A DNA stretch of 40,814 bases from Mycobacterium sp. GTDB lineage: Bacteria > Actinomycetota > Actinomycetes > Mycobacteriales > Mycobacteriaceae. The position numbers and the translations under genes were made by a program. The notes under the pieces were generated by a model. It searched no databases and was not told the DNA's origin. It saw only the letters and a program-made list of their open reading frames with translations. Within the stretch, counting starts at the first letter, position 1. Every line of letters begins with the position of its first letter. The stretch covers positions 1 to 40,814 of the forward strand of contig JAOPWC010000008.1 in the NCBI GenBank assembly GCA_025965895.1, in the 5' to 3' direction. Below, piece by piece: positions 1 through 8,178 of this stretch.

Positions 1-177
1 CACCAGCACGGCGTCGTACTCGCCGTAAATCAGCGTCGAAGTGATCGGATCCCAACCGAGCGGCTCGCCGAACGGCCTGGGCCGCTCACCGACGACCGCC
101 TTGGCTGGTGCGGTAAAAACGTTGACATCCAGCTGTTTCGGCGGCGAGGTCGACGTCCATGCGGTGGCTGCACTCAT
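1..177 (-). CDS. MBL-fold metallo-hydrolase, N-terminal part (runs off left edge)
   Basis: Only the first 59 codons lie in the window; the rest is beyond base 1. The start is the ATG at 177, with an AAAGGA ribosome-binding sequence about 8 bases upstream. After a short leader the protein reads FTAPAKAVVGERPRPFGEPL and then GWDPITSTLIYGEYDAVLV. That is the opening beta-strand pattern of metallo-beta-lactamase-fold hydrolases, in which the substrate-level strands precede the HxHxDH metal motif. The metal ligands themselves are outside the window, so activity cannot be judged. The family call comes from pattern recognition of this N-terminus. Specificity is unknown. Confidence 0.65.
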   Translation of the reverse strand, partial: MSAATAWTSTSPPKQLDVNVFTAPAKAVVGERPRPFGEPLGWDPITSTLIYGEYDAVLV

Positions 178-480
178 GCCGCGATCCTTTCTTCGACCTC
201 CCTTGGTCGTCATGCCGGCGGGATACCGGGCACTCCTTGATGGCTGGCACCACCGGGTTCGGCTGGTACACCCAGTGTTAATTGCTCAGCGCGCACTCGT
301 ATCTGCCTGTGGACAGTCCGAGTGGCCAGTCGTGGCCCAAATGTCCGTGATGGCAGTTCAGGTCCGTGGTCCGAGCGCGGTGGGGATGGACCGCTCACCG
401 ATCGAAGCGCCTCGGCCCTTACATCGTTTCGGTCCAATGTTGTGTTCGCACTGGTGGAGAATGTGCACTAGCGACTGAGT
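178..480. other. Intergenic, nothing recognisable
   Basis: Apart from the ribosome-binding site of the leftmost gene, I see no convincing coding segment, repeat or structured element here. The open frames on both strands are arginine/proline-rich and look like shadows. Confidence 0.4.
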
Positions 481-920
481 CTCAACAAAAGAACTGCGGC
501 CGACGACAACCCCTTCTGGGTGCGGCCCGTCGCGTCGCGTGGCAGGCGACCAGTGTGTTCGAGGAGTTGGTTGACCCGTTCGCCGGGATCTTGGACGTTG
601 TGGTCGGTGCCGGCCACGACGACATGGCGGGCTCCCGAGTGGGCGACCAAAGCCGCGGCGATAGCTTCGAAGCTGGGCAGCCGCCCCGAGGTGAGGACCA
701 AGATTGGGTAACCGCCGGCAGCCAGGGCGTCAGCGGCGATGACCGCCTGGGTCGGGGCCGCGAATATCGGCCAGTTCGTCCAAGCGGTGGGCGAAACTGT
801 CCGGCAACGGGTCTGGGACGGGTTAATCGATGCGCGCGAGGGTGAAGAACGTTCTCACCCGTGCTGCGAGGTCAGCCGGGGGTTCCCGAAAAACTACCGG
901 TTGGCCTGCATCATCGCCGC
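480..920 (-). pseudogene. Decayed hydrolase-like gene (frameshifted, in-frame stop)
   Basis: Three consecutive blocks on the minus strand read as one ancestral protein. First is VVFREPPADLAARVRTFFTL (about 900-830), ending at an in-frame TAA. Then PDSFAHRLDELADIRG follows (about 810-760) and goes out of frame near 760. Last is AVIAADALAAGGYPILVLTS with VAHSGARHVVVAGTDHNVQ (about 755-570). The last block has the alternating hydrophobic/Gly pattern and the G-x-D-H of the C-terminal strand of an alpha/beta hydrolase, where Asp and His could be the acid and base of the triad. No nucleophile motif remains. Family assignment is inference; the disruption is directly visible. Confidence 0.5.
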
Positions 921-929
921 GACGTCGGG

Positions 930-1057
930 TGCGTCGGAACGCCGCCGAGCTGTATGCCCAGGCCGCCCGCATCGCGACCAGCGTGCCCGAGCGCGACCAC
1001 CTCACCCGCGAAGCAGTACGTGTGCAGCACAGCATGCGGTCGCAACCACCGCCGTAG
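930..1057 (+). pseudogene. Possible C-terminal fragment of an ECF-type sigma factor
   Basis: The plus frame reads RNAAELYAQAARIATSVPE followed by RDHLTREAVRV and a TAG. This resembles the helical C-terminal end of ECF sigma factors with the SnoaL/DUF6596-type tail, where A-x-x-x-Y-x-x-A-L-A-L precedes a final E/R-x-x-L-x-x-R helix. No start codon or sigma2/sigma4 region precedes it, so it would be a stub. The match is short and could be chance in GC-rich DNA. Confidence 0.25.
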
Positions 1058-1422
1058 ACCGCGACGCGCCCGCAAAGAGACCCACTGCGAGCACCGCTTC
1101 CGACAACTTCAAGCGAACACCCCCGCGCCGAGCGGTGTCCTCGCAGGTCGTCGTCTCACAGCTCAGCGGCTCAAACGCCGCGCCTCGTGGTACCGGGTCA
1201 AGATACTCCTCGCGCGCCGCCGCCGGAAACGATCACGCCGGTGGGCTGCATTCTCATATTTCCCCGAACTGGACAGCTGACGCACTGCAAGAATACCCAG
1301 CAGCCGACACCCGCCGGCGAGCTCGGATGGAGCCAACCAACCTTGGGTGAATTCCAGTGGTCGTTGCAACACTGGTGGTCAATGAGTTCGTGTGAGTAGC
1401 TTATCCAGGCGCTCGGCTGGTG
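1058..1422. other. Intergenic, no recognised gene
   Basis: About 365 bases. The open frames are rich in Arg/Pro/Ala without family motifs, and no clear repeat or terminator was seen. The right end runs into the promoter of the ArsR-type gene. Confidence 0.35.
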
Positions 1423-1459
1423 TTGCCCAGTTGATAAGCGGCCACTTTAGAATCGACGC
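1423..1459 (+). promoter_or_regulatory. Putative leaderless promoter of the ArsR-type gene
   Basis: TAGAAT at 1448-1453 fits the mycobacterial TANNNT -10 hexamer. It ends six bases before the GTG at 1460, the spacing of leaderless transcripts, and no Shine-Dalgarno sequence is present. A possible -35 is TTGCCC at 1423-1428 with 19-base spacing. Confidence 0.45.
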
Positions 1460-1804
1460 GTGCACGCGTTCGAAGTCTTGGGCGACCCGGTGCGCCGACG
1501 GATCCTCGAACTGCTCTCCGATGGTGAATTGACCGCCGGTTTGATCGGCGCGACGATGCGGGCGGAGTTCGGCATCACCCAGCCCGCGGTGTCGCAGCAT
1601 CTGAAGGTGCTGCGCGACAGCGGGTTCGCGTCAGCGCGTGCCGACGGGCCGCGGCGGCTGTACGCGGTGGAGAGCCGCCCGCTGCCAAGACGTCGACGAA
1701 TGGCTGGCCGGTTTCCGCCGATTCTGGGAGTCACATTTGGAGGCGCTGGGCACGGAGATTGCCCGCGGCAAGAGGGCGCACAAAACCCCACGGACAGGAC
1801 AACA
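1460..1804 (+). pseudogene. ArsR/SmtB-family transcriptional regulator, frameshifted
   Basis: The GTG start at 1460 opens a typical ArsR regulator: FEVLGDPVRRRILELL (helix 1-2), then ITQPAVSQHLKVLRDSGF (recognition helix) and the wing RADGPRRLYAVES. Directly after the wing, near 1683-1690, a single extra base throws the frame off. The expected C-terminal helix DVDEWLAGFRRFWESHLEAL continues intact in the next frame and stops at about 1809. The open frame therefore encodes only the winged-helix part plus an unrelated tail. Such regulators usually sit upstream of an SRPBCC (AHSA1) gene and the two overlap, as they do here. The truncated product might still bind DNA, but loss of the C-terminal dimer helix makes function doubtful. 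Confidence 0.75.
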
Positions 1805-1806
1805 GC

Positions 1807-1989
1807 ATGATTGAGGTGGACCAGCAGATATATGCGGTGCGACGGTCCGTCGGCGGCGTGGTGCTGGAAGCGGGCGGGTCGCCGGTATTTCCGCGTCCGC
1901 GGGTTGTTATACGCCGGTGGAAGTCAATCACCCGTGATCCGGTGATGCGATCACTGGAGTGTGCCCGGGTCACGCCTGAGCCGCCATGA
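1807..1989 (+). pseudogene. SRPBCC/AHSA1-domain protein, truncated
   Basis: The ATG at 1807 overlaps the end of the ArsR gene, suggesting coupled translation in the ancestor. The first 30 residues (MIEVDQQIYAVRRSVGG, VVLEAGG) match the usual N-terminus of mycobacterial SRPBCC proteins found next to ArsR regulators. After about residue 28 the sequence degenerates (PVFPRPRVVIRRWKS) instead of continuing into the expected VSRVYDAPVEDVWDA strand-helix, and it stops by 1989. A full family member has about 150-170 residues. The ArsR-SRPBCC pair is therefore doubly inactivated. Confidence 0.6.
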
Positions 1990-2239
1990 ATGTGGACACC
2001 GTGTCGGCGTCAGTGCGCAACTCGGTCGTACACGGAGAACGCCCGTCGCTGCAAATGCGGGAAAGATGTGTTGCCGAGCAGGGCGGTTTGAATTGACTCG
2101 ACGCGCGACGGTGCCCCGGTCTGTCGAATGAGCGACGATGAACCTCGGTCCGTCACGTCACCACAGCCTGACCAGAAGCGTCGGGCACCTCGACGGTGTT
2201 GCCGAAGTTCTGAGCCAACGTCGGGCCGCCCTCACGCCG

Positions 2240-3493
2240 TTATCTCACGGGTCCCGGATGGTTGGTGCGCTGCAGCAAGCGGTGTTCGATGAGGTCTGCT
2301 CCGCGGGGGATTCCTCCGGTTGCTATGAACCCCTCGGCGACCCGGCGGGCGCCTTCAGTCATGGACATTGACTGGTGAATCCTGTCGCGAAGTCGGCCCA
2401 CGGTTAGCTTTTTCGCGGGCAGCCGTGTTCCGCAAGCCGCGACCTCGACGCGGCGGGCCACTTCGAATTGGTCGCGTCCGAAGGGGACCACGCACACCGG
2501 GACGCCCCGTGCGAGCGCCTTTTGGGTGGCGCCCATCCCGCCGTGCGTGACGGCGCAGATGGCACGGTCGAGCACCACGCTGTGCGGCACGAAGTCCCGA
2601 ACGGTTGCATTGGGCGGCACGGTAGCGCCATCGGGCGCCCCGGCGGGGATGGTGGCCACTACGTGGACGGGGTCGTCGGCAAGGGCGGCCATGGTTGTCA
2701 CCGCTAGTTTCGTGTCGCCCTGGCGCTCTGAGGATGTCGACACGACGACGATGGGGCGATCGATGGTGTTGAGCCATTCCGGCACTGCGGCGGGGGCGGG
2801 ATCGAAGCAGCAAGGCCCGATCATTTGGATCGCGTCGCCCCAGTCGGGGTGGTGGTACTCGAACGGCTCTCCACCGGCGACCAAATTCAACGGTGGGCGC
2901 AGCAGGAACTCGTCGAATGAGCCGACTGGTGCGACCCCTGCTTGGGCGCGGACCTGGTTCAACGGTCCCAACACTGATCTGTTGAGCACACCGGTCAGCA
3001 GCGGCCGCAGGGCGCCGTCTCGGATCCGGCCTAGCACACCGGGCCATGGCCGCAGACCAGGCCCGAACGGCGGCACGCCCCGAGAGGTGAGGAACGGGGT
3101 GAACGGGCAGAACGACGCCCACGGCAGATCACCGGCGTCGGCGGCTGACGCGGCACCCCAGCACGTCGCGTCGATGATAAGTGCGTCGGGTCGCACATCG
3201 GCGATCGCGGTGCGTAGGTCGTTGACCTCATGCACGGCCCGGCGGGCGAACACCGCAAACGCGCGTCGCAGCGCGGCGCGGGGGTTGGGTGCTGTCCAGT
3301 CGTCGTGGACGATGGCCTCGATTCGAGGATCGATCGCGGCGGTGGTGAACCCAAGCTCGCGACCAGTCGCCACCCCTTCGGCGAGGGTCCGCAGAGCGAT
3401 GGTGTGGCCGCGGCCACGCAGCTCGGCCAACAGTGCGCTGATCGGGAACAGGTGCCCAAGAGCCGGGGATGTGTAGGCGAGTATGGTTGCCAT
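2240..3493 (-). CDS. Macrolide-type glycosyltransferase (GT1, MGT family)
   Basis: A 417-residue GT-B glycosyltransferase that probably moves a sugar from a nucleotide donor to a small hydrophobic acceptor (polyketide, lipid or drug). The start is the ATG at 3493, because MATILAYTSPALGHLFP is the classic N-terminal strand, with catalytic-type His14 and an AAAGG sequence upstream. The C-terminal domain carries the donor-site signature: THGGMG at 316-321, the GVPVCVVPFGRDQ loop at 330-342, and STSSE at 252-256. Length matches the family. It begins 2 bases after the stop of a TetR gene (3496), so the two form an operon. Acceptor specificity cannot be read from sequence; similar pairs can confer antibiotic self-protection or modify glycolipids. 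All key motifs are intact. Confidence 0.9.
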   Translation of the reverse strand: MATILAYTSPALGHLFPISALLAELRGRGHTIALRTLAEGVATGRELGFTTAAIDPRIEAIVHDDWTAPNPRAALRRAFAVFARRAVHEVNDLRTAIADVRPDALIIDATCWGAASAADAGDLPWASFCPFTPFLTSRGVPPFGPGLRPWPGVLGRIRDGALRPLLTGVLNRSVLGPLNQVRAQAGVAPVGSFDEFLLRPPLNLVAGGEPFEYHHPDWGDAIQMIGPCCFDPAPAAVPEWLNTIDRPIVVVSTSSERQGDTKLAVTTMAALADDPVHVVATIPAGAPDGATVPPNATVRDFVPHSVVLDRAICAVTHGGMGATQKALARGVPVCVVPFGRDQFEVARRVEVAACGTRLPAKKLTVGRLRDRIHQSMSMTEGARRVAEGFIATGGIPRGADLIEHRLLQRTNHPGPVR

Positions 3494-3495
3494 TT

Positions 3496-4062
3496 CTAGC
3501 CTTTCGTGGTGAATGGTGTGAGCATTTCGTGCAGCGCCAGCTGTGTCTGATCCGGGCTCAGCCCTGAAGTGATACGCAGGACTTCCCACGTGCGCAGATC
3601 GCAGATCGCGATTAGTTCGGCAAGACGGCGGCCGCGTTCGGCCTGCCGCAGCGATGTCAGCGTGTCGGCGAAGACGGTTTCGCACCAGCGGCGGTGGTAG
3701 GCCTTACCCTCCTGCACAACGTTGTGAATTGCCGGCGTCGTCGTCTCTTCGGCCACCATCTTGAGCATGAGCCGGCCCCACTGCTCGTAGTGTTCCACCA
3801 GGTTGGCGACGAGGTTGTCGAGCGCGCCCGGGACGGCTTGTCCGCGGTGGGCTCTGACCTGGCCGAAGAACCGCGCGACGGCGGCGGCGAACACCGCATC
3901 CTTGTCCCCGAACCGGCGCAGGATCGTCTGAACGGTCACACCGGCGCGAGCGGCGATATCGGCCAGGGTGATCTCGGCGATCACCTTGTTCATCAAGAGT
4001 TCTTTGGCCGCCTCCACGATGCGTTCGGCGGTGATGGCTGCCGAGGCTGCTCGCGCCTTCAT
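3496..4062 (-). CDS. TetR-family transcriptional regulator of the glycosyltransferase
   Basis: A 188-residue regulator when started at the ATG at 4062 (MKARAASAAITAERIVEAA). In-frame ATGs at 4086 and 4098 and beyond would place coding sequence over an inverted repeat that looks like its operator, so 4062 is preferred; no strong Shine-Dalgarno sequence decides the matter. The helix-turn-helix is residues 31-52 (ITLADIAARAGVTVQTILRR, then FGDKDAVF). The rest is the helical ligand-binding/dimer domain. It is co-transcribed with the glycosyltransferase 2 bases downstream and probably represses the pair until an inducer, perhaps the sugar acceptor, binds. The inducer is inference. Confidence 0.85.
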   Translation of the reverse strand: MKARAASAAITAERIVEAAKELLMNKVIAEITLADIAARAGVTVQTILRRFGDKDAVFAAAVARFFGQVRAHRGQAVPGALDNLVANLVEHYEQWGRLMLKMVAEETTTPAIHNVVQEGKAYHRRWCETVFADTLTSLRQAERGRRLAELIAICDLRTWEVLRITSGLSPDQTQLALHEMLTPFTTKG

Positions 4063-4081
4063 CGTGTACGACCGCGACACC

Positions 4082-4101
4082 GTCATGTTAGTGAACATAA
4101 C
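4082..4101. promoter_or_regulatory. Inverted-repeat operator candidate of the TetR-glycosyltransferase operon
   Basis: Half-sites GTCATGTT (4082-4089) and AACATAAC (4094-4101) are reverse complements at 7 of 8 positions, separated by AGTG. The repeat lies 20-39 bases upstream of the preferred TetR start at 4062, as expected for autoregulation. Confidence 0.5.
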
Positions 4102-4529
4102 GTTAAATACTGAAGGCGGCAAGGCGCTGGCGGGGACAGCGGCCGGTCGCGATATGGCCCTGCTATCGGCCAGTGTTGGGCAATGGGAGGGGGCCCTGTG
4201 ATCGTGGATTACGCCCACCCATAGTGCCCTCCGCGTGAACTGTGGCACACGACGAAGCGCGCTCGTTGGCTCTGCGCGGGATGTCGGCCGCGGTGAAGTG
4301 CCTTGGACACCTGAACTATTCGCACAGTCGAAAACTAGCGCGGTGTTGCTTGCAATCCCTTTCTACGGTCTTGCGCACCACCAGCTTCCGTATTAGTGTC
4401 ATTATCATGAAACTTGAGATTCGAATGATTGGCGGCGTCGGTCCGGCACGTGATCACGACCGTCGGCCCAAGGGCCTCACCGACGACACGCCGGCGGCGG
4501 CCGGGATCACACGCTGACCACACCAGCCC
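4102..4529. other. Intergenic, no recognised gene
   Basis: The divergent space between the TetR operon and the lipoprotein/methyltransferase block. A short open frame from the ATG at about 4410 (MKLEIRMIGGVGPARDHD) ends at 4517 and matches nothing I know. TCATTATCATGA just ahead of it is a small imperfect palindrome that could be an operator, but it is too weak to assign. Confidence 0.3.
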
Positions 4530-5765
4530 GTGACGGGCGCTCACTTCAGAAAGAAGACACGTCATGACAACCAACGTTGTGAAGCATCCCAAGGTCGCAC
4601 TCCGTGCATTGCTGAGCGCCGACCAGCCGCCCCACAACACTTCTCGGACACCAGGGATCAACCCATGCTGACCAACCATTCCGTCCTACGCCGGAATGAC
4701 GTCGGCCATCGCGTGCGCAAACTTCACGGGCCTTGTGGCCTGCGGCAGCCCCCACCCGTCGGACACGATTCGCGCCTTGTCCAACGGCGCGTCGCCAACT
4801 ATCCCAACGCCTGCACCACATTGACCAAACAGGACGCCGAGTCGGCTTTGGGCGAGGCGGTTGATGGCGCCGGAACCTACGAACCTAACTCCAATGGCTG
4901 TGGCCCCTGCACCTACTCCAACGACGCCCACGGCGCCTCGCCGCAACCGTCCACCTCCCCCCACGACGCGGATACGGCGGGATTTTCCGCCGTCGATCAC
5001 ACCGCCGACCCGAGCTTCTACGTCAATTTCATGGTGGAGGGCCACCAGCTCCCCGACATCGTGGCCGTTCGGATGCTGGCCACCGAGCTGCTCGAGCTGC
5101 GTGCTGGACATCGCGTGCTAGACGTAGGCTGCGGGCCGGCATTGGACGCCGCCGATCTCGCGGCCCGAGTCGGTCCACGCGGCGAACTCGTGGGAATTGA
5201 CCTCAGCGAAACGATGATTGCCACGGCCCGTCGACATGCCGGCGACCTCGACACGCCGACGCATTTCGAGGTCGCGTCGGCGTACGAGCTGCCCTTCGAC
5301 GACGCATCCTTTGATGGGTGTCGAGCTGAACGACTATTTATGCACCTCCTGGAGCCGCACAAGGCTCTGCGGGAAATGCGCCGGGTCACGCGTCGGGGCG
5401 GCCGCGTCTGCGTCGTCGACTTCGACTGGCACACCCTGCTCATCGATCACCCAGATCAGGACACCACCGAAATGTTGGTGCGCGGTTTCGCCGACGAACT
5501 CGCCGACGGGCGCATCGGTCGAAAGCTTCGTCGCATGTTCGTCGACACGGGATTACCCCAACCTGACATCCGGCTGCAGCCGGTGCGGCTGACCCATCAA
5601 TTCAGCGAGCTATTGCTGGCCGGTTATCTCGCGCGGCGCCTAGCCGACGGGCGGCTGCGACCAGATCAGGTGCGAAGCTGGCGGGACCAACTGAAGACGA
5701 CTGTCGACAACCAAACCTATTTCATGGCAGTCACATCCGTCATTGCCAGCGCCGCAAAACAATAG
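4530..5765 (+). CDS. Class I SAM-dependent methyltransferase, fused in frame to a lipoprotein remnant
   Basis: The open frame has two parts. From about 4986 it is a complete class I methyltransferase: FSAVDHTADPSFYVNFM, motif I LDVGCGPALDAADLA, acidic loop VGIDLSETMIATARRH, ELPFDDASFDGCRAERL (motif post I) and VTRRGGRVCVVDFDW (motif III). It would methylate a small molecule or polyketide. Upstream, in the same frame, are the remains of a DUF3558-like lipoprotein (NACTTLTKQDAESALGEAVD). The methyltransferase has no start codon of its own before this junction. The first internal ATG is at 5031 and would drop the first strand-helix. Starts at 4530 or 4664 lead through non-native sequence. Either the chimera is translated or a 245-residue form starts at 5031. 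Catalytic function is plausible; the start is uncertain. Confidence 0.7.
   Translation: MTGAHFRKKTRHDNQRCEASQGRTPCIAERRPAAPQHFSDTRDQPMLTNHSVLRRNDVGHRVRKLHGPCGLRQPPPVGHDSRLVQRRVANYPNACTTLTKQDAESALGEAVDGAGTYEPNSNGCGPCTYSNDAHGASPQPSTSPHDADTAGFSAVDHTADPSFYVNFMVEGHQLPDIVAVRMLATELLELRAGHRVLDVGCGPALDAADLAARVGPRGELVGIDLSETMIATARRHAGDLDTPTHFEVASAYELPFDDASFDGCRAERLFMHLLEPHKALREMRRVTRRGGRVCVVDFDWHTLLIDHPDQDTTEMLVRGFADELADGRIGRKLRRMFVDTGLPQPDIRLQPVRLTHQFSELLLAGYLARRLADGRLRPDQVRSWRDQLKTTVDNQTYFMAVTSVIASAAKQ
4696..4985 (+). pseudogene. DUF3558-type lipoprotein remnant
   Basis: An ATG at 4696 opens a frame with a lipoprotein-type leader (CANFTGLVACGSPHPSD, lipobox LVAC with Cys at the cleavage point) that runs out at a TGA near 4822. 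The next frame continues with ANYPNACTTLTKQDAESALG and a CxxC segment (NGCGPCTYSND), typical of the mature part of DUF3558 lipoproteins. One frameshift near 4790 therefore separates the signal peptide from the mature domain, and the C-terminal two thirds are replaced by the methyltransferase. Confidence 0.55.
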
Positions 5766-6054
5766 TCCGGTAGGTCGATCGCGTTAGTCATCGCACGACC
5801 TCATTCGAGAAGTTCCGAGGCTTACCGGCGGCGGACAAGACGGCGGCATAGGTGTAGACGGCGCCTCTCTATGTCAAGAGCTCTAGTTCTAGTGACCGCG
5901 CGCTCGGTCTGCCAACCCGCCGGCGGCGGATGCTTATTTCTCGGCCCCTGCGACCAGCGGTGGTAATTGCGGGTGTGAAGCGTGGGCGATGCCCCAACCC
6001 GGGCCGAGAAGTTGGCGGCGGGTGCCGTTGACCGCCAGGAGACTGAATCTGGCC
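5766..6054. other. Intergenic, nothing recognised
   Basis: The converging space between the methyltransferase and the Rpf gene. I see no gene and no clear terminator hairpin. Confidence 0.4.
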
Positions 6055-6528
6055 TCAGCCCACACCGAGAACGGTGCTAAGTATCCGTGTGCGCGCCACG
6101 AGCGCACCGCACAGCCTGTTCAAGTCGACGATCCCGAGCACACTTCCCGACATCGTCCGGCATGCGATACCAGTTCCAGGGGGAACGGACGACGAGAACG
6201 TCGGGGAGTCGGCCAGCGCGCCGCAGACCGGCCAGGCACCGATTCCCTGGGTACGCAAGACCCGGTCGGCCACCCGGATCTGCTCCTCGCGCGAGGCACG
6301 GTGCGGGAAGCCCACGCCGCCGTTTTCGTTCCACGTGGATGGCAGGAACTGCAGGCCGCCATAGAAGCCGTTGCCTGTGTTGGTGGACCAGTTGCCGCTG
6401 GATTCGCACTGCGCAACGGCGTCCCAATTCACCATGTTGGCGCTCGCGGGGGGCGTGGATACCGCCACCGACGCGGCGAACAGGGCACCCGCGAATGCGG
6501 CCACAATCAGTGCTTTGTGCATCGTCAC
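6055..6528 (-). CDS. Resuscitation-promoting factor (secreted transglycosylase-like)
   Basis: A 157-residue secreted peptidoglycan hydrolase. The GTG at 6528 lies about 8 bases after AAGGA; an ATG two codons later is an alternative. A signal peptide (ALIVAAFAGALFAASVAVS, cleavage after ASA at 28-30) precedes the Rpf domain VNWDAVAQCESSGNWSTNTG. The catalytic Glu is residue 42, and Cys41/Cys102 form the family's disulfide (AWPVCG). GGLQFLPSTW and ASREEQIRVADRVLRTQG complete the lysozyme-like fold. The tail beyond 103 (about 55 residues) is short and matches neither the long Pro/Ala regions of RpfA/RpfE nor an LysM domain, so the layout is closest to RpfC/RpfD. Rpf proteins cleave glycan strands and promote regrowth from dormancy. 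The domain looks intact. Confidence 0.93.
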   Translation of the reverse strand: MTMHKALIVAAFAGALFAASVAVSTPPASANMVNWDAVAQCESSGNWSTNTGNGFYGGLQFLPSTWNENGGVGFPHRASREEQIRVADRVLRTQGIGAWPVCGALADSPTFSSSVPPGTGIACRTMSGSVLGIVDLNRLCGALVARTRILSTVLGVG

Positions 6529-7422
6529 GCGCGTTCCTTCCGCGAGGCGGCGTGGTTACTATCTGGACACCGTGCCACGGATGTTGCTGCTGAGCTAATA
6601 GTGGGCTTTGAGAAAACAGTGATAATTGGGCCATAGTGTGCACAGAGATATAGAAGACTCTAGTGATAACGATGACAGCCCGTCGTCGGGCACAAGTAGC
6701 AACGGTCGATTACCGCAGGCGCCGCGAGATCGGCTCCGCCCACAGCGCTATGGGGCGCAGGCGGCCCACCAACCGCAAGAAGGAGCGTGGTGGCACGTCT
6801 ACTGAGGTACGGCGTAATAGCGAGAGCGCCCCTTCGCCCGCACGGCAGCCCGACTGCGCCAGCGGGACCGGCGCTCAAACGTTTCGGTCGCGGCTTATCT
6901 GGTTTTTCCCCGCCCAGTTGCTATCGGGGATGGGCCTACGCCGGCATAGGCGCGAAGGGGCTCGAACGCAAACGCAGGTGGTGATGGGCACAGTTGGGAC
7001 CCCGGGAACGGCGATCACTGCTCGCGTGCATTCGCTGAACCGCGCCGGCCTGCAGTCGCGGTCGCGCCGCATCCAGCGTGATCCCCCTGCCGACGCTCCC
7101 TAACGTGACCTACTCGATTTCACGGCGACACCGTCGAGCGCACTTTTCTGGCCGCGATCGACACCGCCGCGATCGTTGCCATCGTTCGGGCGAAACGGTC
7201 TCCGCTTCCATAGCGGAGAGATCTACGTTATACCAACACTTTCTGCGGTGTTGGAGTGAAGTGAGGGCGAGGTAGACGCGGCCTCGGATTAGCGGCCAAG
7301 GTCACGACACACACCGGCTGCAGGTGCCGTTGGCTGTCTGCCGCCATGACACCTCTGCAGTTAGCCGCCACGGGATGCCGCTCATTGACTGCGGCCTAGG
7401 CATTCCCGGTACTTGCACCGCA
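6529..7422. other. Long intergenic stretch with possible coding debris
   Basis: About 890 bases between two minus-strand genes. No intact gene is visible. At about 7122-7200 the plus frame TVERTFLAAIDTAAIVAIVR followed by AKRSPLP and a TAG reads like real coding sequence, possibly the start of an aldolase-type protein, but it is too short to name. A frame at 6787-6984 (start MVARLLRYGVIARAPLRP) is not recognised. Confidence 0.3.
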
Positions 7423-8178
7423 CTACGGCTGTACAATCACCGGATCGCCGACATTGACGGTGTTGAAGTACCAGGCAGCATTGTCGGGACTGAGGTTGAT
7501 GCAGCCGTGGCTGACATTGGCGTTGCCCTGTGAATCCACCGACCATGGCGCCGAATGCACATACACCCCGCTGTTGGTTATCCGGTCCGCGTATTGGGCG
7601 GTGATCCGGTAACCCTCGGGTGAACTCAGCGGAATGCCGATCGTTCGGGAATCCATCACGACGGACCGGTCCTTTTCAAGCACACTGAAGTTTCCGACGG
7701 GCGTTGGACGACTCGGCTTTCCCATAGATGCCGGCATCTGCCGCGCCACCTGGCCGTCGATGCTGACAGTGAACGTATGGTGGGAGATGTCGGCAACACC
7801 CACCACCGCCGCACCGGTGTTGAAGTCCGTTGAAAAGCCGCCAGCCAGCACCGTTACCCGGCTGTGGGCGGGCCAGAACCCAGCCGGCTCCCAACGCACC
7901 ACGTTGTCGTCCAGCCAGACGAACCGCCCTGTGGGAGTGCGCGACGAGGCAAAGTGGATCGTCTTCTCGGCGGTCGGGCGGTCGGCGATCGGCTTGGCGA
8001 AGGCTACCAGCACCGGCGACCCCACACCGACCGCTTCGCGCTGGGCAGGTTGGACTTTGGCGACGGGGAACGACGTGCTGGGTGAGCTGACCGCTGCCCA
8101 GGTGGCGGTGCCCGGTCCTGCCACAGCCATCCCCGCAATTCCCAGCGCTACAAGCAAACATCGAACGGCGGCACCCAT
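7423..8178 (-). CDS. ldtA: L,D-transpeptidase LdtA (LdtMt1-like)
   Basis: Forms 3-3 cross-links in peptidoglycan, acting outside the membrane on tetrapeptide stems. The start is the ATG at 8178, because GAAGGG lies about 7 bases ahead of it; the ATG at 8187 is too close. This gives 251 residues, the length of M. tuberculosis Rv0116c. A signal peptide (LLVALGIAGMAVAGPGTATW) is followed by an immunoglobulin-like domain (about 40-120) and the YkuD domain, with MPASMGKPSRPTPVGNF, MDSRTIGIP, GVYVHSAPWS and the catalytic motif SHGCINLS. The nucleophile is Cys226, the same number as in LdtMt1, and the conserved His is in the motif. The C-terminus PDNAAWYF is also conserved. The gene is monocistronic. 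It looks fully functional; this enzyme class is the carbapenem target. Confidence 0.93.
   Translation of the reverse strand: MGAAVRCLLVALGIAGMAVAGPGTATWAAVSSPSTSFPVAKVQPAQREAVGVGSPVLVAFAKPIADRPTAEKTIHFASSRTPTGRFVWLDDNVVRWEPAGFWPAHSRVTVLAGGFSTDFNTGAAVVGVADISHHTFTVSIDGQVARQMPASMGKPSRPTPVGNFSVLEKDRSVVMDSRTIGIPLSSPEGYRITAQYADRITNSGVYVHSAPWSVDSQGNANVSHGCINLSPDNAAWYFNTVNVGDPVIVQP

Noticed and set aside
739..1350. 203-codon plus-strand frame
   Set aside because: No conserved motif. It overlaps the minus-strand hydrolase relic and its translation is Arg/Pro-rich.
2526..3476. 316-codon plus-strand frame
   Set aside because: It is antisense to the glycosyltransferase with its THGGMG motif, and is Ser/Arg-rich with no domain.
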